DNA from: HGM04593 sp045589695
GTDB taxonomy: Bacteria > Bacteroidota > Bacteroidia > Bacteroidales > Bacteroidaceae
Assembly (NCBI GenBank): GCA_045589695.1
Contig: JAZNPP010000046.1
Location: forward strand, 1-64,000
Direction of reading: 5' to 3'
Length of the DNA stretch: 64,000 nucleotides
In this document: positions 1-8,906 of the stretch, piece by piece
Layout: each line of letters begins with the position of its first letter
Position numbering within the stretch: the first letter of the stretch is position 1
Program-made: the position numbers and the translations under genes
Notes under the pieces: generated by a model
What the model was told of the DNA's origin: nothing
Seen by the model: the letters and a program-made list of their open reading frames with translations, nothing else
The model's database searches: none

Positions 1-100
1 CTTCAGCAGTGAGAATGCCCTTGAACTTCTCTACCGCTTCCTTCATCTGAGCATCAGACAAAACGGGAGTTAAAATGAAAACGGTTTCGTATTGATTCAT
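1..100 (-). CDS. rpsF: 30S ribosomal protein S6, N-terminal part (cut by window edge)
   Basis: The reverse strand from the ATG at 98-100 reads MNQYETVFILTPVLSDAQMK and continues open to the window edge, 33 codons in all. This is the N-terminus of ribosomal protein S6, which binds the central domain of 16S rRNA with S18. The rest of the gene, and probably rpsR and rplI, lie outside the window. A near-perfect Bacteroidetes promoter stands upstream at 147-177. Confidence 0.93.
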   Translation of the reverse strand, partial: MNQYETVFILTPVLSDAQMKEAVEKFKGILTAE

Positions 101-146
101 TTTTAATTAATAAATAGGTTAAACATTCGTTTATTAAACGCAGGCG

Positions 147-177
147 CAAAGATATACATAAATTTTGACATACCAAA
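147..177 (-). promoter_or_regulatory. Bacteroidetes-type promoter of rpsF
   Basis: On the minus strand a TTTG box (174-177) is followed by 19 bases and then TATCTTTG (147-154), an exact match to the TTTG / TAnnTTTG promoter of Bacteroidetes. Transcription would start near 140, leaving a leader of about 40 bases before the rpsF start codon. Confidence 0.8.
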
Positions 178-383
178 GTTTTAGAGCAACCTTTTGATAA
201 AAACAGCACAAAAGCAGTAAAAAAGGAACACTTTTAGATGAAGGAATGGAAAGAGATGCAGAGTTAGAGAAAACAACAGTAAATAGATAAAAATATAGAC
301 TTTTTAGTCAAAAAATTTCGTTCTCTAAATATTTATATGTTTCTTTGCAGATAGAATATAATCAAAATAATACATATAGAATT

Positions 384-563
384 ATGGCAAACAAAATCAA
401 AATCTTAGGCATAGTTCTCTTCATCATCGGAGCTATCCTCATTATCCTCAGCCACTTCTTGGGCTGGAACAACTTGAATCTGGTCAATTTCGGTTCTGTA
501 GCGTTGATGATTATCGCCTTAGTGGTTTACATCATAGCTAACAAGAAGTCGATAGAGGAATAA
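384..563 (+). CDS. Small two-helix membrane protein, unknown function
   Basis: A 59-residue protein starting MANKIKILGIVLFIIGAILI. It has two hydrophobic segments (about residues 5-24 and 30-52) joined by a short loop with Trp and Asn, and a charged tail KKSIEE. I prefer the ATG at 384 because an upstream non-ATG extension would add a hydrophilic stretch of promoter-like DNA. A weak -7 box TTTCTTTG lies at 340-347. I do not recognise the family; many Bacteroidales genomes carry such small inner-membrane proteins. It is monocistronic and ends at a strong hairpin shared with rprY. Confidence 0.6.
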   Translation: MANKIKILGIVLFIIGAILIILSHFLGWNNLNLVNFGSVALMIIALVVYIIANKKSIEE

Positions 564-579
564 AACCTGCTAAAGATAA

Positions 580-618
580 AAACAGAGCGGTTGGTCTTGC
601 CAACCGCTCTGTTTTTGT
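580..618. terminator. Bidirectional terminator between the small membrane protein and rprY
   Basis: A perfect 14-bp inverted repeat (581-594 and 600-613) with a 5-base loop, flanked by A-rich sequence on the left and T-rich sequence on the right. It can end transcription of the plus-strand gene ending at 563 and of the minus-strand rprY gene ending at 630. Confidence 0.85.
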
Positions 619-629
619 TATATAATGTG

Positions 630-1331
630 TCACGCCTCGGCTTCGGGAGCGATAAGTTTGTAACCCTTGCCGTGAATATTGATGATTTCGATTGAATCGT
701 CGGCTCTAAGATGCTTGCGCAGCTTGGTGATGTAAACGTCCATACTGCGGGCATTGAAGTAGTTGTCATCGGTCCAAACGGTCTTCAAAGCGAAATCACG
801 CTGCAGAATTTCGTTCTGGTGAGCGCAAAGCAGGCTCAAGAGTTCCGACTCCTTTGTAGTGAGCTTTGTCTGCTGATCGTCGATAGACAATATCTGCTTC
901 TGCGTGTCGAACTGGAAACGTCCTATCTTATACAAGGTGTTCTCTTTGTTCTTCTTGCCGCATACACGACGAAGCACGGTTTCGATACGCACAACAAGCA
1001 CCTCCATGCTGAAAGGCTTTGTGATATAGTCGTCCGCACCAATCTTGAAGCCCTCAAGAATATCCTCGTTAAGAGTCTTGGCCGTCAAGAAGATGATAGG
1101 TATATCGGGATTGACTACTCTGATCTCCTGCGCGAGAGTAAAGCCGTCCTTTATCGGCATCATGACGTCAAGCACACATATATCGAACTTGCCTTTCAGG
1201 AAAGCCTTGTAACCGGCATCACCGTCGGGACACAACTCTGCGTAATAACCTTTTGCCTGCAGGTATTCACGAAGCAACATACCCAGATTCTCATCATCTT
1301 CGCATAGCAAAATTCTTTGTTTCTCTTCCAT
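630..1331 (-). CDS. rprY: OmpR-family response regulator, RprY type
   Basis: A 233-residue two-domain regulator. The N-terminal receiver domain has the acidic pair in LLCEDDE, the phospho-acceptor Asp in VLDVMMP (about residue 55), the TAK motif and the lysine of YITKPF. The C-terminal half is a winged-helix DNA-binding domain ending in DVYITKLRKHL and a GKGYKL hairpin. I start at MEEKQRIL (1329-1331); an in-frame ATG two codons upstream is also possible. Length and sequence fit RprY of Bacteroides, partner of the kinase RprX, whose gene ends one base before the longer version of this ORF. The two must be cotranscribed, with the kinase first. Confidence 0.92.
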   Translation of the reverse strand: MEEKQRILLCEDDENLGMLLREYLQAKGYYAELCPDGDAGYKAFLKGKFDICVLDVMMPIKDGFTLAQEIRVVNPDIPIIFLTAKTLNEDILEGFKIGADDYITKPFSMEVLVVRIETVLRRVCGKKNKENTLYKIGRFQFDTQKQILSIDDQQTKLTTKESELLSLLCAHQNEILQRDFALKTVWTDDNYFNARSMDVYITKLRKHLRADDSIEIINIHGKGYKLIAPEAEA

Positions 1332-1338
1332 AATCATT

Positions 1339-2874
1339 TTATTTTAAAGGTAATACAATTATAAACGTTGTTCCGGCGCCTACTTCACTTTCGGCACGTA
1401 TTGAGCCACGGTGCGCCTTGATTATCTGCCTTACGTACGCAAGGCCGAGACCGAAGCCCTTGACATTGTGGACATTTCCAGTCTGCACTCTGTAGAATTT
1501 ATCGAATATCTTCTTGAGATGTTCCTTGCTTATTCCCACTCCGTTATCCTTTATTGAGAGCATGAATTTATCACCGATGTTCCATGTATGCACCTCAAGA
1601 GAGATAGGCACGTCGGGGCGCTTGTACTTCATCGCATTGTCGAGCAAATTAAAGACTACATTCGTGAAATGCATCTCGTCTACGAAGATAAACGGGTCGG
1701 CAGCCTCCAGCTTTGAGTCTATCGTTCCGCCGTTCTGTTCAACCTTTACGGCAAAAGTATTTATGATACCCTGAAGCAGTTCGTTGGCATCGAGTTCCTT
1801 CATCTTCAGCGACGCCGTATTCTTATCGTCGAACATTGACATCTGCAGCACCTTGTCTACTTGGAAACGCAGCCTCTTGGTTTCGCTCGATATGACACCT
1901 GACAGTTTCGTGAACATTTCGGGAGACTTCGCTACCGACTGGTCCTGCAGCATTTGGGCGGCAAGAGATATCGTCGATATCGGAGTCTTGAACTCATGCG
2001 TCATATTGTTGATGAAGTCATTCTTCATTTCGGTAATCTTTTTATGCCTTACAGCCATGTAAAGCGTTATCACGAAAGTTATTAACAAAACTAATGTGAA
2101 CAACATGGAAGGAAGCATAAATTTAACCGAGCCGTAAATAAATTTGTTCAATGCAGCTGCCGGAAAATTAATTTCAAGCACCGCCGTATGCGTAGACGGG
2201 TCGTTTTTGAAAAGCTGCTCGGTATAAACTTTGGAGTCTCTGCCGTTTACATAATTCGGGCAACGATACACCTCTTCGCCGCCGCCGGTAAGCACTTTGA
2301 AGCAGAAAGGAATATCAATACCGTTATTGGCGAGTTCCGACTTTATAGTCTTATGCAATTTATCAAAGTCGATACGTGCCTTCAAAGGTTTTTCGCTCGC
2401 TTGGTAGAGCATGTTGTAAATAACCTCATCAAGCACCGCGCGCTGATACTTGTACCTCATTCTCAGCACATCCAATGAAAGTTTCTGCGCCTCTTCGAGA
2501 GAAAGGTTCTTCGCGCTCTTGACAAGCGACTCGTTACTGAAATGAGGAGGATTGACGACGAGAGTCTTGAATTCGAACTTGGAAACAACGTCACCCGAAG
2601 CCGACGATGTAACATAGCTATGCTCGAACTTAATGCCGTTGTCGTTCAGCTGACCGCGAAGAATGTCACGACGTACATCTTTAGAAAGATACTCACGCAT
2701 CTCTTCAAGCTCAAGTTCGTAAGAAACCTGGTACAAACTGCGACGCACGCCCTCCTCGAAATGCTCTTTACGCATTCTTACCATAGCATCGATATATGAC
2801 ACTTGCAAATAGAGCAATGCAAAGCAACATATACCCATGACAACCCCCACTATCAGTATTGTATTCTTTTTCAT
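1339..2874 (-). CDS. rprX: Sensor histidine kinase, RprX type
   Basis: A 511-residue membrane kinase. One transmembrane helix lies at about residues 5-24 and a second at about 255-280, bracketing a periplasmic sensor domain of about 230 residues with no clear family motif. The HisKA domain carries the phospho-accepting His293 in THEFKTPIS. The ATPase domain has the N box (NLLDNAMKYK), the G1 box (DNGVGI) and GFGLGLAYV. It is first in the operon with rprY. RprX/RprY of Bacteroides is a membrane-stress type system; the signal here is unknown. Confidence 0.92.
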   Translation of the reverse strand: MKKNTILIVGVVMGICCFALLYLQVSYIDAMVRMRKEHFEEGVRRSLYQVSYELELEEMREYLSKDVRRDILRGQLNDNGIKFEHSYVTSSASGDVVSKFEFKTLVVNPPHFSNESLVKSAKNLSLEEAQKLSLDVLRMRYKYQRAVLDEVIYNMLYQASEKPLKARIDFDKLHKTIKSELANNGIDIPFCFKVLTGGGEEVYRCPNYVNGRDSKVYTEQLFKNDPSTHTAVLEINFPAAALNKFIYGSVKFMLPSMLFTLVLLITFVITLYMAVRHKKITEMKNDFINNMTHEFKTPISTISLAAQMLQDQSVAKSPEMFTKLSGVISSETKRLRFQVDKVLQMSMFDDKNTASLKMKELDANELLQGIINTFAVKVEQNGGTIDSKLEAADPFIFVDEMHFTNVVFNLLDNAMKYKRPDVPISLEVHTWNIGDKFMLSIKDNGVGISKEHLKKIFDKFYRVQTGNVHNVKGFGLGLAYVRQIIKAHRGSIRAESEVGAGTTFIIVLPLK

Positions 2875-3033
2875 ACAACAAATATAATTACTGCATGAAT
2901 AGGAGCATAATTTACGGCAATAAAATATTCAAATATTTCTTTTTATTAACAAAGCAAAATATTTTAATTATCAATTTGACAATTTAAAATAAATTCAATA
3001 TAAATGTTTAGTAAAAAACCGCTCTCTTTTAAC

Positions 3034-3065
3034 AAAAAAAGAGGCAGAGCGTAACGCTCTGCCTC
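3034..3065 (-). terminator. Terminator of the EF-G-like gene
   Basis: An inverted repeat (3041-3052 with 3054-3065) followed on the minus strand by seven T's, 22 bases after the stop codon of the EF-G paralogue. It has the form of an intrinsic terminator. Confidence 0.8.
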
Positions 3066-3087
3066 GAATTCATGAACGATTCGATTT

Positions 3088-5241
3088 TTATTCTTCGTCC
3101 TTGACTGCAAGTTCCTCTACAAGCTTGTTCTGAACGTCACCGGGAACAAGTTCGTACGTCGAAGGAGACATGATGAACGATGCACGTCCACCTGTAAGAG
3201 AACTCAATGTAGTCGAGTAAGAAGCCATCTCTTTCAAAGGTACCTTAGCCGAGAGTTTCTCATAACCGTTTTCGCTCTCCATGCCCATAATCATACCTCT
3301 ACGGCCCTGGATGTCGCTCATTACGTCACCCATCTTGTCTGACGGAACGAATACCTCGACATCATAAACAGGCTCAAGCACCTTAGGGCCAGCCTCACGG
3401 AAGGCCGCGCTGAAAGCGTTGCGTCCTGCAAGCATGAACGAAAGCTCATTAGAATCAACCGGGTGCATCTTTCCGTCATAAACGATAACACGCACGTCAC
3501 GGGCATAAGAACCGGTAAGAGGACCTCTTTCCATACGCTCCATAATACCCTTAAGGATAGCCGGCATGAAACGCGCGTCGATGCTGCCGCCTACGATGCT
3601 GTTCACGAAGACAAGCTTGCCGCCCCATTCCAACGTAACCTCTTCGGTAGCCTTAGCGTTGATTTTGAGTTCCTGACCGTTGAAACGATAAACATCCTGC
3701 AACGGCTTGCCCTCCTCGTAAGGTTCAACGATGAGATGCACTTCTCCGAACTGACCGGCACCTCCCGACTGTTTCTTGTGACGATAATCGGCACGGGCAG
3801 CCTTAGTGATTGTCTCACGATAAGGGATCTTGGGCTCTTCGTACTTGACCTGAATCTTCTCTACGTTTTCAAGACGCCATTTCAAAGTACGCAAGTGGAA
3901 TTCTCCCTGACCGTAAACGATTGTCTGACGCAGTTCCTTTGATTGTTCGATACGCCATGTAGGATCCTCCTCATGCATACGGTTAAGCAACTGCATCATC
4001 TTCTCGATTTCCGATTCGTTCGCAGGCTTGATTGCACGTGAATATTTTGAAGCGGGATATTTAACAAGAGAGAATCTGTTCGTAGAATCCTTAGCGTTAA
4101 GCGTATTGCCTATCTTAACGTCTTTCAGTTTCACTGTACAGCCGAGGTCACCTGCTTTAAGTTCCTCGACAGCCACGCGGTTAGCGCCGGCGCTGCAGAA
4201 AAGCTGAGCGATACGTTCCTTAGAGCCTCTGTCGGCATTGACAAGGTCGTCGCCGGCCTTGAGAGTACCGCTCATGACCTTGAAATAATTAACCTCGCCT
4301 ATGTGCGGCTCAACAGATGTCTTGTAGAAGAAGATTGATGTAGGAGCCTCGCTGTTGTAAGGAACGGTCTCGCCTTCGGCGTTTACAGGTTGCGGCATAT
4401 CCGTGATTTCAGGAGCCACGTTCGCAAGAAACTCAAGCAGACGGCTCACCGCTACGTCTGTTGATGCCGAGCAGCAGAGAACAGGGTAAACGCTGTCGGT
4501 AGCAAGACCTATGCGCGCGCCCATACGGATTTCGTCGGTTGAAAGCTCCTCAGACTCGAAGAACTTGTCCATAAGACCCTCTTCGTTTTCAGCAGCTTTC
4601 TCGACGAGTTCCATGTGAAGAGCCTTAGCTTTCTCAAACTCTTCGGCCGGAATATCCTCCACGACAGGAGCCTGGCCCTCGCCGGTGAATGTAAGCTTCT
4701 TCATCAAAAGGACGTCGATGATTGTGCTGAAGCCAGGACCGGCGTTCAAAGGATACTGAACAGGCACGACCTTAGAGCCGTAAATCGACTGAAGCTGCTC
4801 TATGATAGTATCGTAATCGCACTTCTCGTTATCGACCTGATTAACGACGAACATCATAGGCTTCTTCATTTTCTTGATGTAGCGGTAGCAGTTCTGCGTA
4901 CCGACCTCGACACCGTACTGTCCGTTGATGACCATCATCGCCAAATCGGCAACAGTCATCGCGCTGACCATACCGCCTGCGAAATCGTCAGAACCCGGAC
5001 AGTCGATAAGATTAAGTTTCTTGCCGGCCTGTTCAATCTGGAAAACAGTCGAAAACACCGAATAGCCGTACTCTTGCTCAACAGGGAAGTAGTCGCTAAC
5101 GGTGTTCTTAGCCTCTATGGTACCTCTACGTTTGATAATTCCACCCTCAAAGAGCATAGCCTCTGTGAGAGTGGTTTTTCCAGAGCCGGAACATCCTACA
5201 ACAGCAATGTTCTTGATTTCGTTAGTCTGATAAGTTTTCAT
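3088..5241 (-). CDS. EF-G paralogue (EF-G2 type) lacking the catalytic histidine
   Basis: A 717-residue translational GTPase with full EF-G architecture: G domain, domain II, and domains III-V ending near the window's minus-strand terminator. The P-loop is GCSGSGKT (16-23). The switch II motif reads DCPGSDDF (80-87), whereas canonical EF-G has DTPGHVDF, so Ser84 stands at the catalytic His. The switch I RGITI motif reads YGYSV (58-62), with Ser for Thr and no Arg, and the guanine-specificity motif is NQVD (134-137) rather than NKxD. A Bacteroides thetaiotaomicron paralogue, EF-G2, has been reported to support translation without GTP hydrolysis and to matter for gut colonisation; this gene looks like its counterpart, but that is inferred. 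It is monocistronic and divergent from hemW. Confidence 0.85.
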   Translation of the reverse strand: MKTYQTNEIKNIAVVGCSGSGKTTLTEAMLFEGGIIKRRGTIEAKNTVSDYFPVEQEYGYSVFSTVFQIEQAGKKLNLIDCPGSDDFAGGMVSAMTVADLAMMVINGQYGVEVGTQNCYRYIKKMKKPMMFVVNQVDNEKCDYDTIIEQLQSIYGSKVVPVQYPLNAGPGFSTIIDVLLMKKLTFTGEGQAPVVEDIPAEEFEKAKALHMELVEKAAENEEGLMDKFFESEELSTDEIRMGARIGLATDSVYPVLCCSASTDVAVSRLLEFLANVAPEITDMPQPVNAEGETVPYNSEAPTSIFFYKTSVEPHIGEVNYFKVMSGTLKAGDDLVNADRGSKERIAQLFCSAGANRVAVEELKAGDLGCTVKLKDVKIGNTLNAKDSTNRFSLVKYPASKYSRAIKPANESEIEKMMQLLNRMHEEDPTWRIEQSKELRQTIVYGQGEFHLRTLKWRLENVEKIQVKYEEPKIPYRETITKAARADYRHKKQSGGAGQFGEVHLIVEPYEEGKPLQDVYRFNGQELKINAKATEEVTLEWGGKLVFVNSIVGGSIDARFMPAILKGIMERMERGPLTGSYARDVRVIVYDGKMHPVDSNELSFMLAGRNAFSAAFREAGPKVLEPVYDVEVFVPSDKMGDVMSDIQGRRGMIMGMESENGYEKLSAKVPLKEMASYSTTLSSLTGGRASFIMSPSTYELVPGDVQNKLVEELAVKDEE

Positions 5242-5425
5242 ACTATTTGTTTTAATTTAATAAGGAGAGGAGCAATAGAAAAACAATCAACACGTTAAAA
5301 GCCCTTTGCCTGCCCCTTACCTTAGATAGGTTAGTTAAAGTTTCAAATATGTTGGCAATGTAAGAATTTTTAGAAACAAAAGCAAATAGAAAGAAGATGT
5401 TTTTTATTCAAAGGATAAAAAAAGC

Positions 5426-5433
5426 TATCTTTA
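5426..5433 (+). promoter_or_regulatory. -7 promoter element of hemW
   Basis: TATCTTTA follows an A-rich run, 40 bases before the hemW start codon. It matches the TATCTTYG form seen repeatedly in this window except at the last base. The -33 position holds TTA rather than TTG, so the assignment rests mainly on the -7 box. Confidence 0.5.
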
Positions 5434-5473
5434 CAGCCGAAAAGGTCACGAAACAGCGAGAGCAGTACACATA

Positions 5474-6601
5474 ATGGCTGGCATTTATATACATATTCCG
5501 TTCTGCAAGCAAAGATGCAACTATTGCGCATTCTTCTCCTCCACCCTGTCAGGCATGCGGCAGAGGTATGTAGACGCCGTATGCAAGGAACTGCAGCAAA
5601 GAAGAGACTATGCGGGAGAAGAAGCCATAGGCACCATATATTTCGGCGGAGGCACTCCTTCGACACTTGCGACGGAGCAGCTGAGAAAGATTCTCGCCAC
5701 AATTGCGGACACGTATGAAATAGAAGAGAACGCCGAGATAACAATCGAGTGCAACCCGGATGACCTTACCCGGGAATTCCTCGATGAGCTTCGTTCCCTG
5801 CCGTTCAACAGGATAAGCATGGGCGTACAGAGCTTCAACGACGCACAGCTGAAGAGGCTTGGCCGACGGCATAATGCCGAAAAAGCAAGAGAGGCGGTCC
5901 GCAATGCCCGCAACGCCGGATATGACAACATCAGCATAGACCTGATGTTCGCTTTGCCCGGCTCGACGGCCGACGAGTGGCTGTACGACCTTGAAAATGC
6001 GATAGAGCTACGCCCCGACCACCTCTCGGCATACAACCTGATGTACGAAGAGGGCACTCCGCTCTACCGCTCGCTTATGAAAGGCGAGATTGCGGAACTG
6101 AGCGAAGAGGAGAACGTGGAGCAGTTCCAGACGCTAATAAAAAGCATGAAGGATGCGGGCTACCGCCATTACGAGATCTCCAACTTCGCCATGCCCGGAA
6201 AAGAGAGCCGGCACAACAGCAGTTACTGGAACGGCACTCCTTACATAGGCTGCGGCGCTGCTGCACACTCATACGACGGCAAATCGCGCCAATGGAACAT
6301 CGCAGACATAGAAGAATATATAAAAGGTATAGAAAACGGAGAGCCGAACTGCGAAATAGAACATCTGAGCGAGGAGGAGCAATATAACGACACCGTACTA
6401 ACACGTCTGCGCACAGCCGACGGCATACCGTTGGAATGGATGAAGCGGAAGTTCTGCCATGAGTTATACGACTACATGCTCAGCAACGCACGGAAAGAGA
6501 TTGAGTTAGGCAACCTTAAAGAGGAGAATGGCCGCATTTCGCTTACCGGGAAGGGCATTTTCATCAGCGACGCAGTGATACGGGAACTGATACATATATA
6601 G
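5474..6601 (+). CDS. hemW: Radical SAM protein HemW (heme chaperone, coproporphyrinogen oxidase-like)
   Basis: A 375-residue radical SAM enzyme starting MAGIYIHIPF. The 4Fe-4S cluster motif is C11-x3-C15-x2-C18 (CKQRCNYC), followed by the GGGTPS motif that binds SAM. The C-terminal HemN-like domain includes NSSYWNGTPYIGCG. HemW proteins resemble coproporphyrinogen III dehydrogenase but act in heme trafficking; the length (about 375) and the short N-terminus before the first Cys favour HemW over true HemN. Its stop codon lies inside a 52-bp perfect palindrome that also serves the convergent glmM gene. Confidence 0.88.
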   Translation: MAGIYIHIPFCKQRCNYCAFFSSTLSGMRQRYVDAVCKELQQRRDYAGEEAIGTIYFGGGTPSTLATEQLRKILATIADTYEIEENAEITIECNPDDLTREFLDELRSLPFNRISMGVQSFNDAQLKRLGRRHNAEKAREAVRNARNAGYDNISIDLMFALPGSTADEWLYDLENAIELRPDHLSAYNLMYEEGTPLYRSLMKGEIAELSEEENVEQFQTLIKSMKDAGYRHYEISNFAMPGKESRHNSSYWNGTPYIGCGAAAHSYDGKSRQWNIADIEEYIKGIENGEPNCEIEHLSEEEQYNDTVLTRLRTADGIPLEWMKRKFCHELYDYMLSNARKEIELGNLKEENGRISLTGKGIFISDAVIRELIHI

Positions 6602-6646
6602 CGAAAAAAAGAAGCAGGCATGCCTGCTTCTTTTTTTCGCTATATA
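6595..6646. terminator. Perfect 52-bp palindrome, bidirectional terminator of hemW and glmM
   Basis: Two 26-base arms (6595-6620 and 6621-6646) are exact reverse complements with no spacer. The core is GAAGCAGGCATGCCTGCTTC, with seven A's on the left and seven T's on the right. The hemW stop TAG (6599-6601) is within the left arm and the glmM stop is 11 bases beyond the right arm. Confidence 0.85.
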
Positions 6647-6656
6647 AAACATTCAA

Positions 6657-8045
6657 TTACATCAAGCTGTTCGCAAGCGCGAGAATCTCTTCACCTATCG
6701 CATCGGCAGCTTCCTGTGTAGGACCCTCCGAATAGATACGGATAATAGGCTCAGTATTGCTCTTACGCAAGTGTACCCATGTTTCAGGGAAGTCGAGTTT
6801 AACGCCGTCTACAGTATTGATTTCTGCCTTGCCGGCATATGTAGCCTTGATTTTCTCAAGAATGGCGTCCACATCACAACCGGGCTTGAGGTCGATACGG
6901 TTCTTGCCCATGAAATATGCAGGATATGTCGCACGAAGCTCGCTTACGCTCTTCTTTTCGTGAGCGAGGTGGCTCAGGAACAAGCATATACCTACCAAAG
7001 CGTCACGGCCGGCATGGCAAGCAGGGTAGATGACACCGCCATTGCCCTCGCCGCCGATAACAGCGTTCGTCTCACGCATCTTGGTAACTACGTTCACCTC
7101 GCCTACTGCCGATGCGGTATATGTGCAGCCGTGAGCGTTTGTAACGTCACGCAAAGCGCGTGTTGAACTGAGGTTAGAGACTGTATTGCCCGGGGTGTGC
7201 TTCAGAACATAATCGGCGACAGTCACGAGGGTATACTCCTCGCCGTACATCTCACCGTTCTCGCAGATGATAGCCAAACGGTCTACATCCGGGTCTACAA
7301 CGAATGCGACGTCGTTGCCGCCTTTAGCCATAAGCCCCATAATGTCGCCCAAGTTCTTAGCAAGAGGCTCCGGATTGTGCTGGAAGTCGCCCGTAGGCTC
7401 GCAGTAGAGCTTGTCTACCTTTGTTATACCTAACTTATCGAACAGTTTGGGAAGGATAACGCCGCCCACAGAGTTCACGCAGTCAATAGCAACCTTGAAG
7501 CCGGCAGCCTTGATAGCCTCCACATCAACAAGAGGCAAAGCGAGAACCGCATCGATATGCTTGTCATCGTATGTATTGTCAAGACGATACTTGCCGAGAG
7601 TCTCCACGTCTGCATAGTCAAATTCCTCGGCAGCGGCAATGCGAAGCACCTCCTGGCCTTCGGCCGCATTAAGGAACTCGCCCTTCTCGTTAAGAAGCTT
7701 CAATGCGTTCCACTGACGAGGGTTGTGGCTCGCTGTCAGGATAATGCCGCCGCATGCGTTTTCCATAGTAACGGCCACCTCTGTCGTCGGCGTAGAAGCC
7801 AAGCCTATGTCTACGACGTCGAAGCCCATACCCATAAGGGTTCCGCAAACGATTTTATTTACCATTTCGCCCGAAAGACGTGCGTCACGGCCGACAACAA
7901 TTTTGTTTGTCGTCTTAGTTGTTGTCTTACGAATCAGCGCTGCGTACGCCGAAGTCAATTTCACTACATCAAGAGGCGTCAGACCCTCGTCGGCCCTGCC
8001 GCCTATTGTGCCTCGGATACCTGAAATAGATTTAATCAGTGTCAT
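6657..8045 (-). CDS. glmM: Phosphoglucosamine mutase
   Basis: A 462-residue alpha-D-phosphohexomutase. It has all four family motifs: the phosphoserine loop TASHNP with Ser106, the metal-binding loop DPDVDR (Asp250, Asp252, Asp254), the sugar-binding loop GGEGNGG (330-336), and a C-terminal phosphate-binding segment around RKSNTEPIIRIY. Bacteroidetes proteins of this length and start (MTLIKSISGIRGTIGG) are annotated GlmM, which converts glucosamine-6-phosphate to glucosamine-1-phosphate for UDP-GlcNAc. A phosphoglucomutase or phosphomannomutase role cannot be excluded by sequence alone. It lies 26 bases downstream of a DUF4827 lipoprotein gene and is probably cotranscribed with it. Confidence 0.85.
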   Translation of the reverse strand: MTLIKSISGIRGTIGGRADEGLTPLDVVKLTSAYAALIRKTTTKTTNKIVVGRDARLSGEMVNKIVCGTLMGMGFDVVDIGLASTPTTEVAVTMENACGGIILTASHNPRQWNALKLLNEKGEFLNAAEGQEVLRIAAAEEFDYADVETLGKYRLDNTYDDKHIDAVLALPLVDVEAIKAAGFKVAIDCVNSVGGVILPKLFDKLGITKVDKLYCEPTGDFQHNPEPLAKNLGDIMGLMAKGGNDVAFVVDPDVDRLAIICENGEMYGEEYTLVTVADYVLKHTPGNTVSNLSSTRALRDVTNAHGCTYTASAVGEVNVVTKMRETNAVIGGEGNGGVIYPACHAGRDALVGICLFLSHLAHEKKSVSELRATYPAYFMGKNRIDLKPGCDVDAILEKIKATYAGKAEINTVDGVKLDFPETWVHLRKSNTEPIIRIYSEGPTQEAADAIGEEILALANSLM

Positions 8046-8071
8046 GTTAGTTATAAGTTGGTATTAATTGG

Positions 8072-8758
8072 TTATTCCGTTTTGTCGCCGAAAGCCGTTT
8101 CATCGGCAATCTCTTCGTAATCGAAATTATTTTCGGGCTGAAATGTTATCTGATACAAGCAAGGATATACATATGTCACGGCATTGTTCGTACCCTTAGT
8201 ATGGGGAACGATAAGGTTCACCTTAGCGAGCTGCGACTGATGACGCGTAAACATAAGGTAGTTCAACGGAACAAGCCACCCCGTAGGCACATTGTCGCCG
8301 TAAACAGCCTTCATCACGCCCGAAATGAATGTTGCGGAGAATGTGCCGTCCACATTCCTGACACGCATCACGTCAGCCTCGGCTGCAAACAGATTGCTCG
8401 TAATAGTATCGTCGTCCTGAATATTATATTCGGAATAACGTACAAGCATGTCGCGCGTGTCACCGCTCGCGATCTTGCGCGCATCGTCGGCATCCTTCGG
8501 GTTTTTGACAATCTGCATGTATACACCGTCAATCTCGACATACTCGTTACGCGACACGTCAGTAACGGAATCGTTCGCCGAAAATTCCTCGAATGTTATA
8601 GTTTTGATACCCTTCTCCTTGATGAATTCCTTTACCGACTTCACCTCTTTCTCTTTCATTTCAGTATATGTGACAGTTTCGTCACATGCCGCAAAAAGGA
8701 GAAGGAGCAATGTATAAAAAAAGATGTTTTTCAAAATTCCTGATCTCATAAAATTCAC
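8072..8758 (-). CDS. DUF4827 family lipoprotein
   Basis: A 228-residue protein with a hydrophobic signal and a lipobox (LLFAAC, Cys at about residue 25), so it should be an exported lipoprotein. The body has the TFEEFSANDSV, PTGWLVPL and YVYPCLYQITFQP segments typical of DUF4827, a family known from Bacteroidetes. Its pattern is reminiscent of peptidyl-prolyl isomerase-like lipoproteins, but I see no proof of activity. It precedes glmM; the start could also be the Met three codons later. Confidence 0.7.
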   Translation of the reverse strand: MNFMRSGILKNIFFYTLLLLLFAACDETVTYTEMKEKEVKSVKEFIKEKGIKTITFEEFSANDSVTDVSRNEYVEIDGVYMQIVKNPKDADDARKIASGDTRDMLVRYSEYNIQDDDTITSNLFAAEADVMRVRNVDGTFSATFISGVMKAVYGDNVPTGWLVPLNYLMFTRHQSQLAKVNLIVPHTKGTNNAVTYVYPCLYQITFQPENNFDYEEIADETAFGDKTE

Positions 8759-8805
8759 TCAAATGTCCCGTCAGAAACGAGATTTCTCAAAATTACAATT
8801 TTCTG

Positions 8806-8813
8806 CGAAGATA
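8806..8813 (-). promoter_or_regulatory. -7 element for the DUF4827-glmM operon
   Basis: TATCTTCG on the minus strand, 48 bases upstream of the DUF4827 start codon, matches the recurring -7 box of this window. No clear TTG box is present at the expected distance. Confidence 0.45.
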
Positions 8814-8906
8814 CAAAAATATGCGGAGAAAAAATCTTTATATTTATAAAACAAATATAAAAAACGGTGTTTAAATGAAAGCAGTGGATGGTAGGCTGAA
8901 CAATCG

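Noticed and set aside
711..1307. Long open frame on the plus strand opposite rprY (198 codons)
   Set aside because: It is a shadow of the response regulator: codon positions fit the minus-strand gene, and the predicted protein has no domain.
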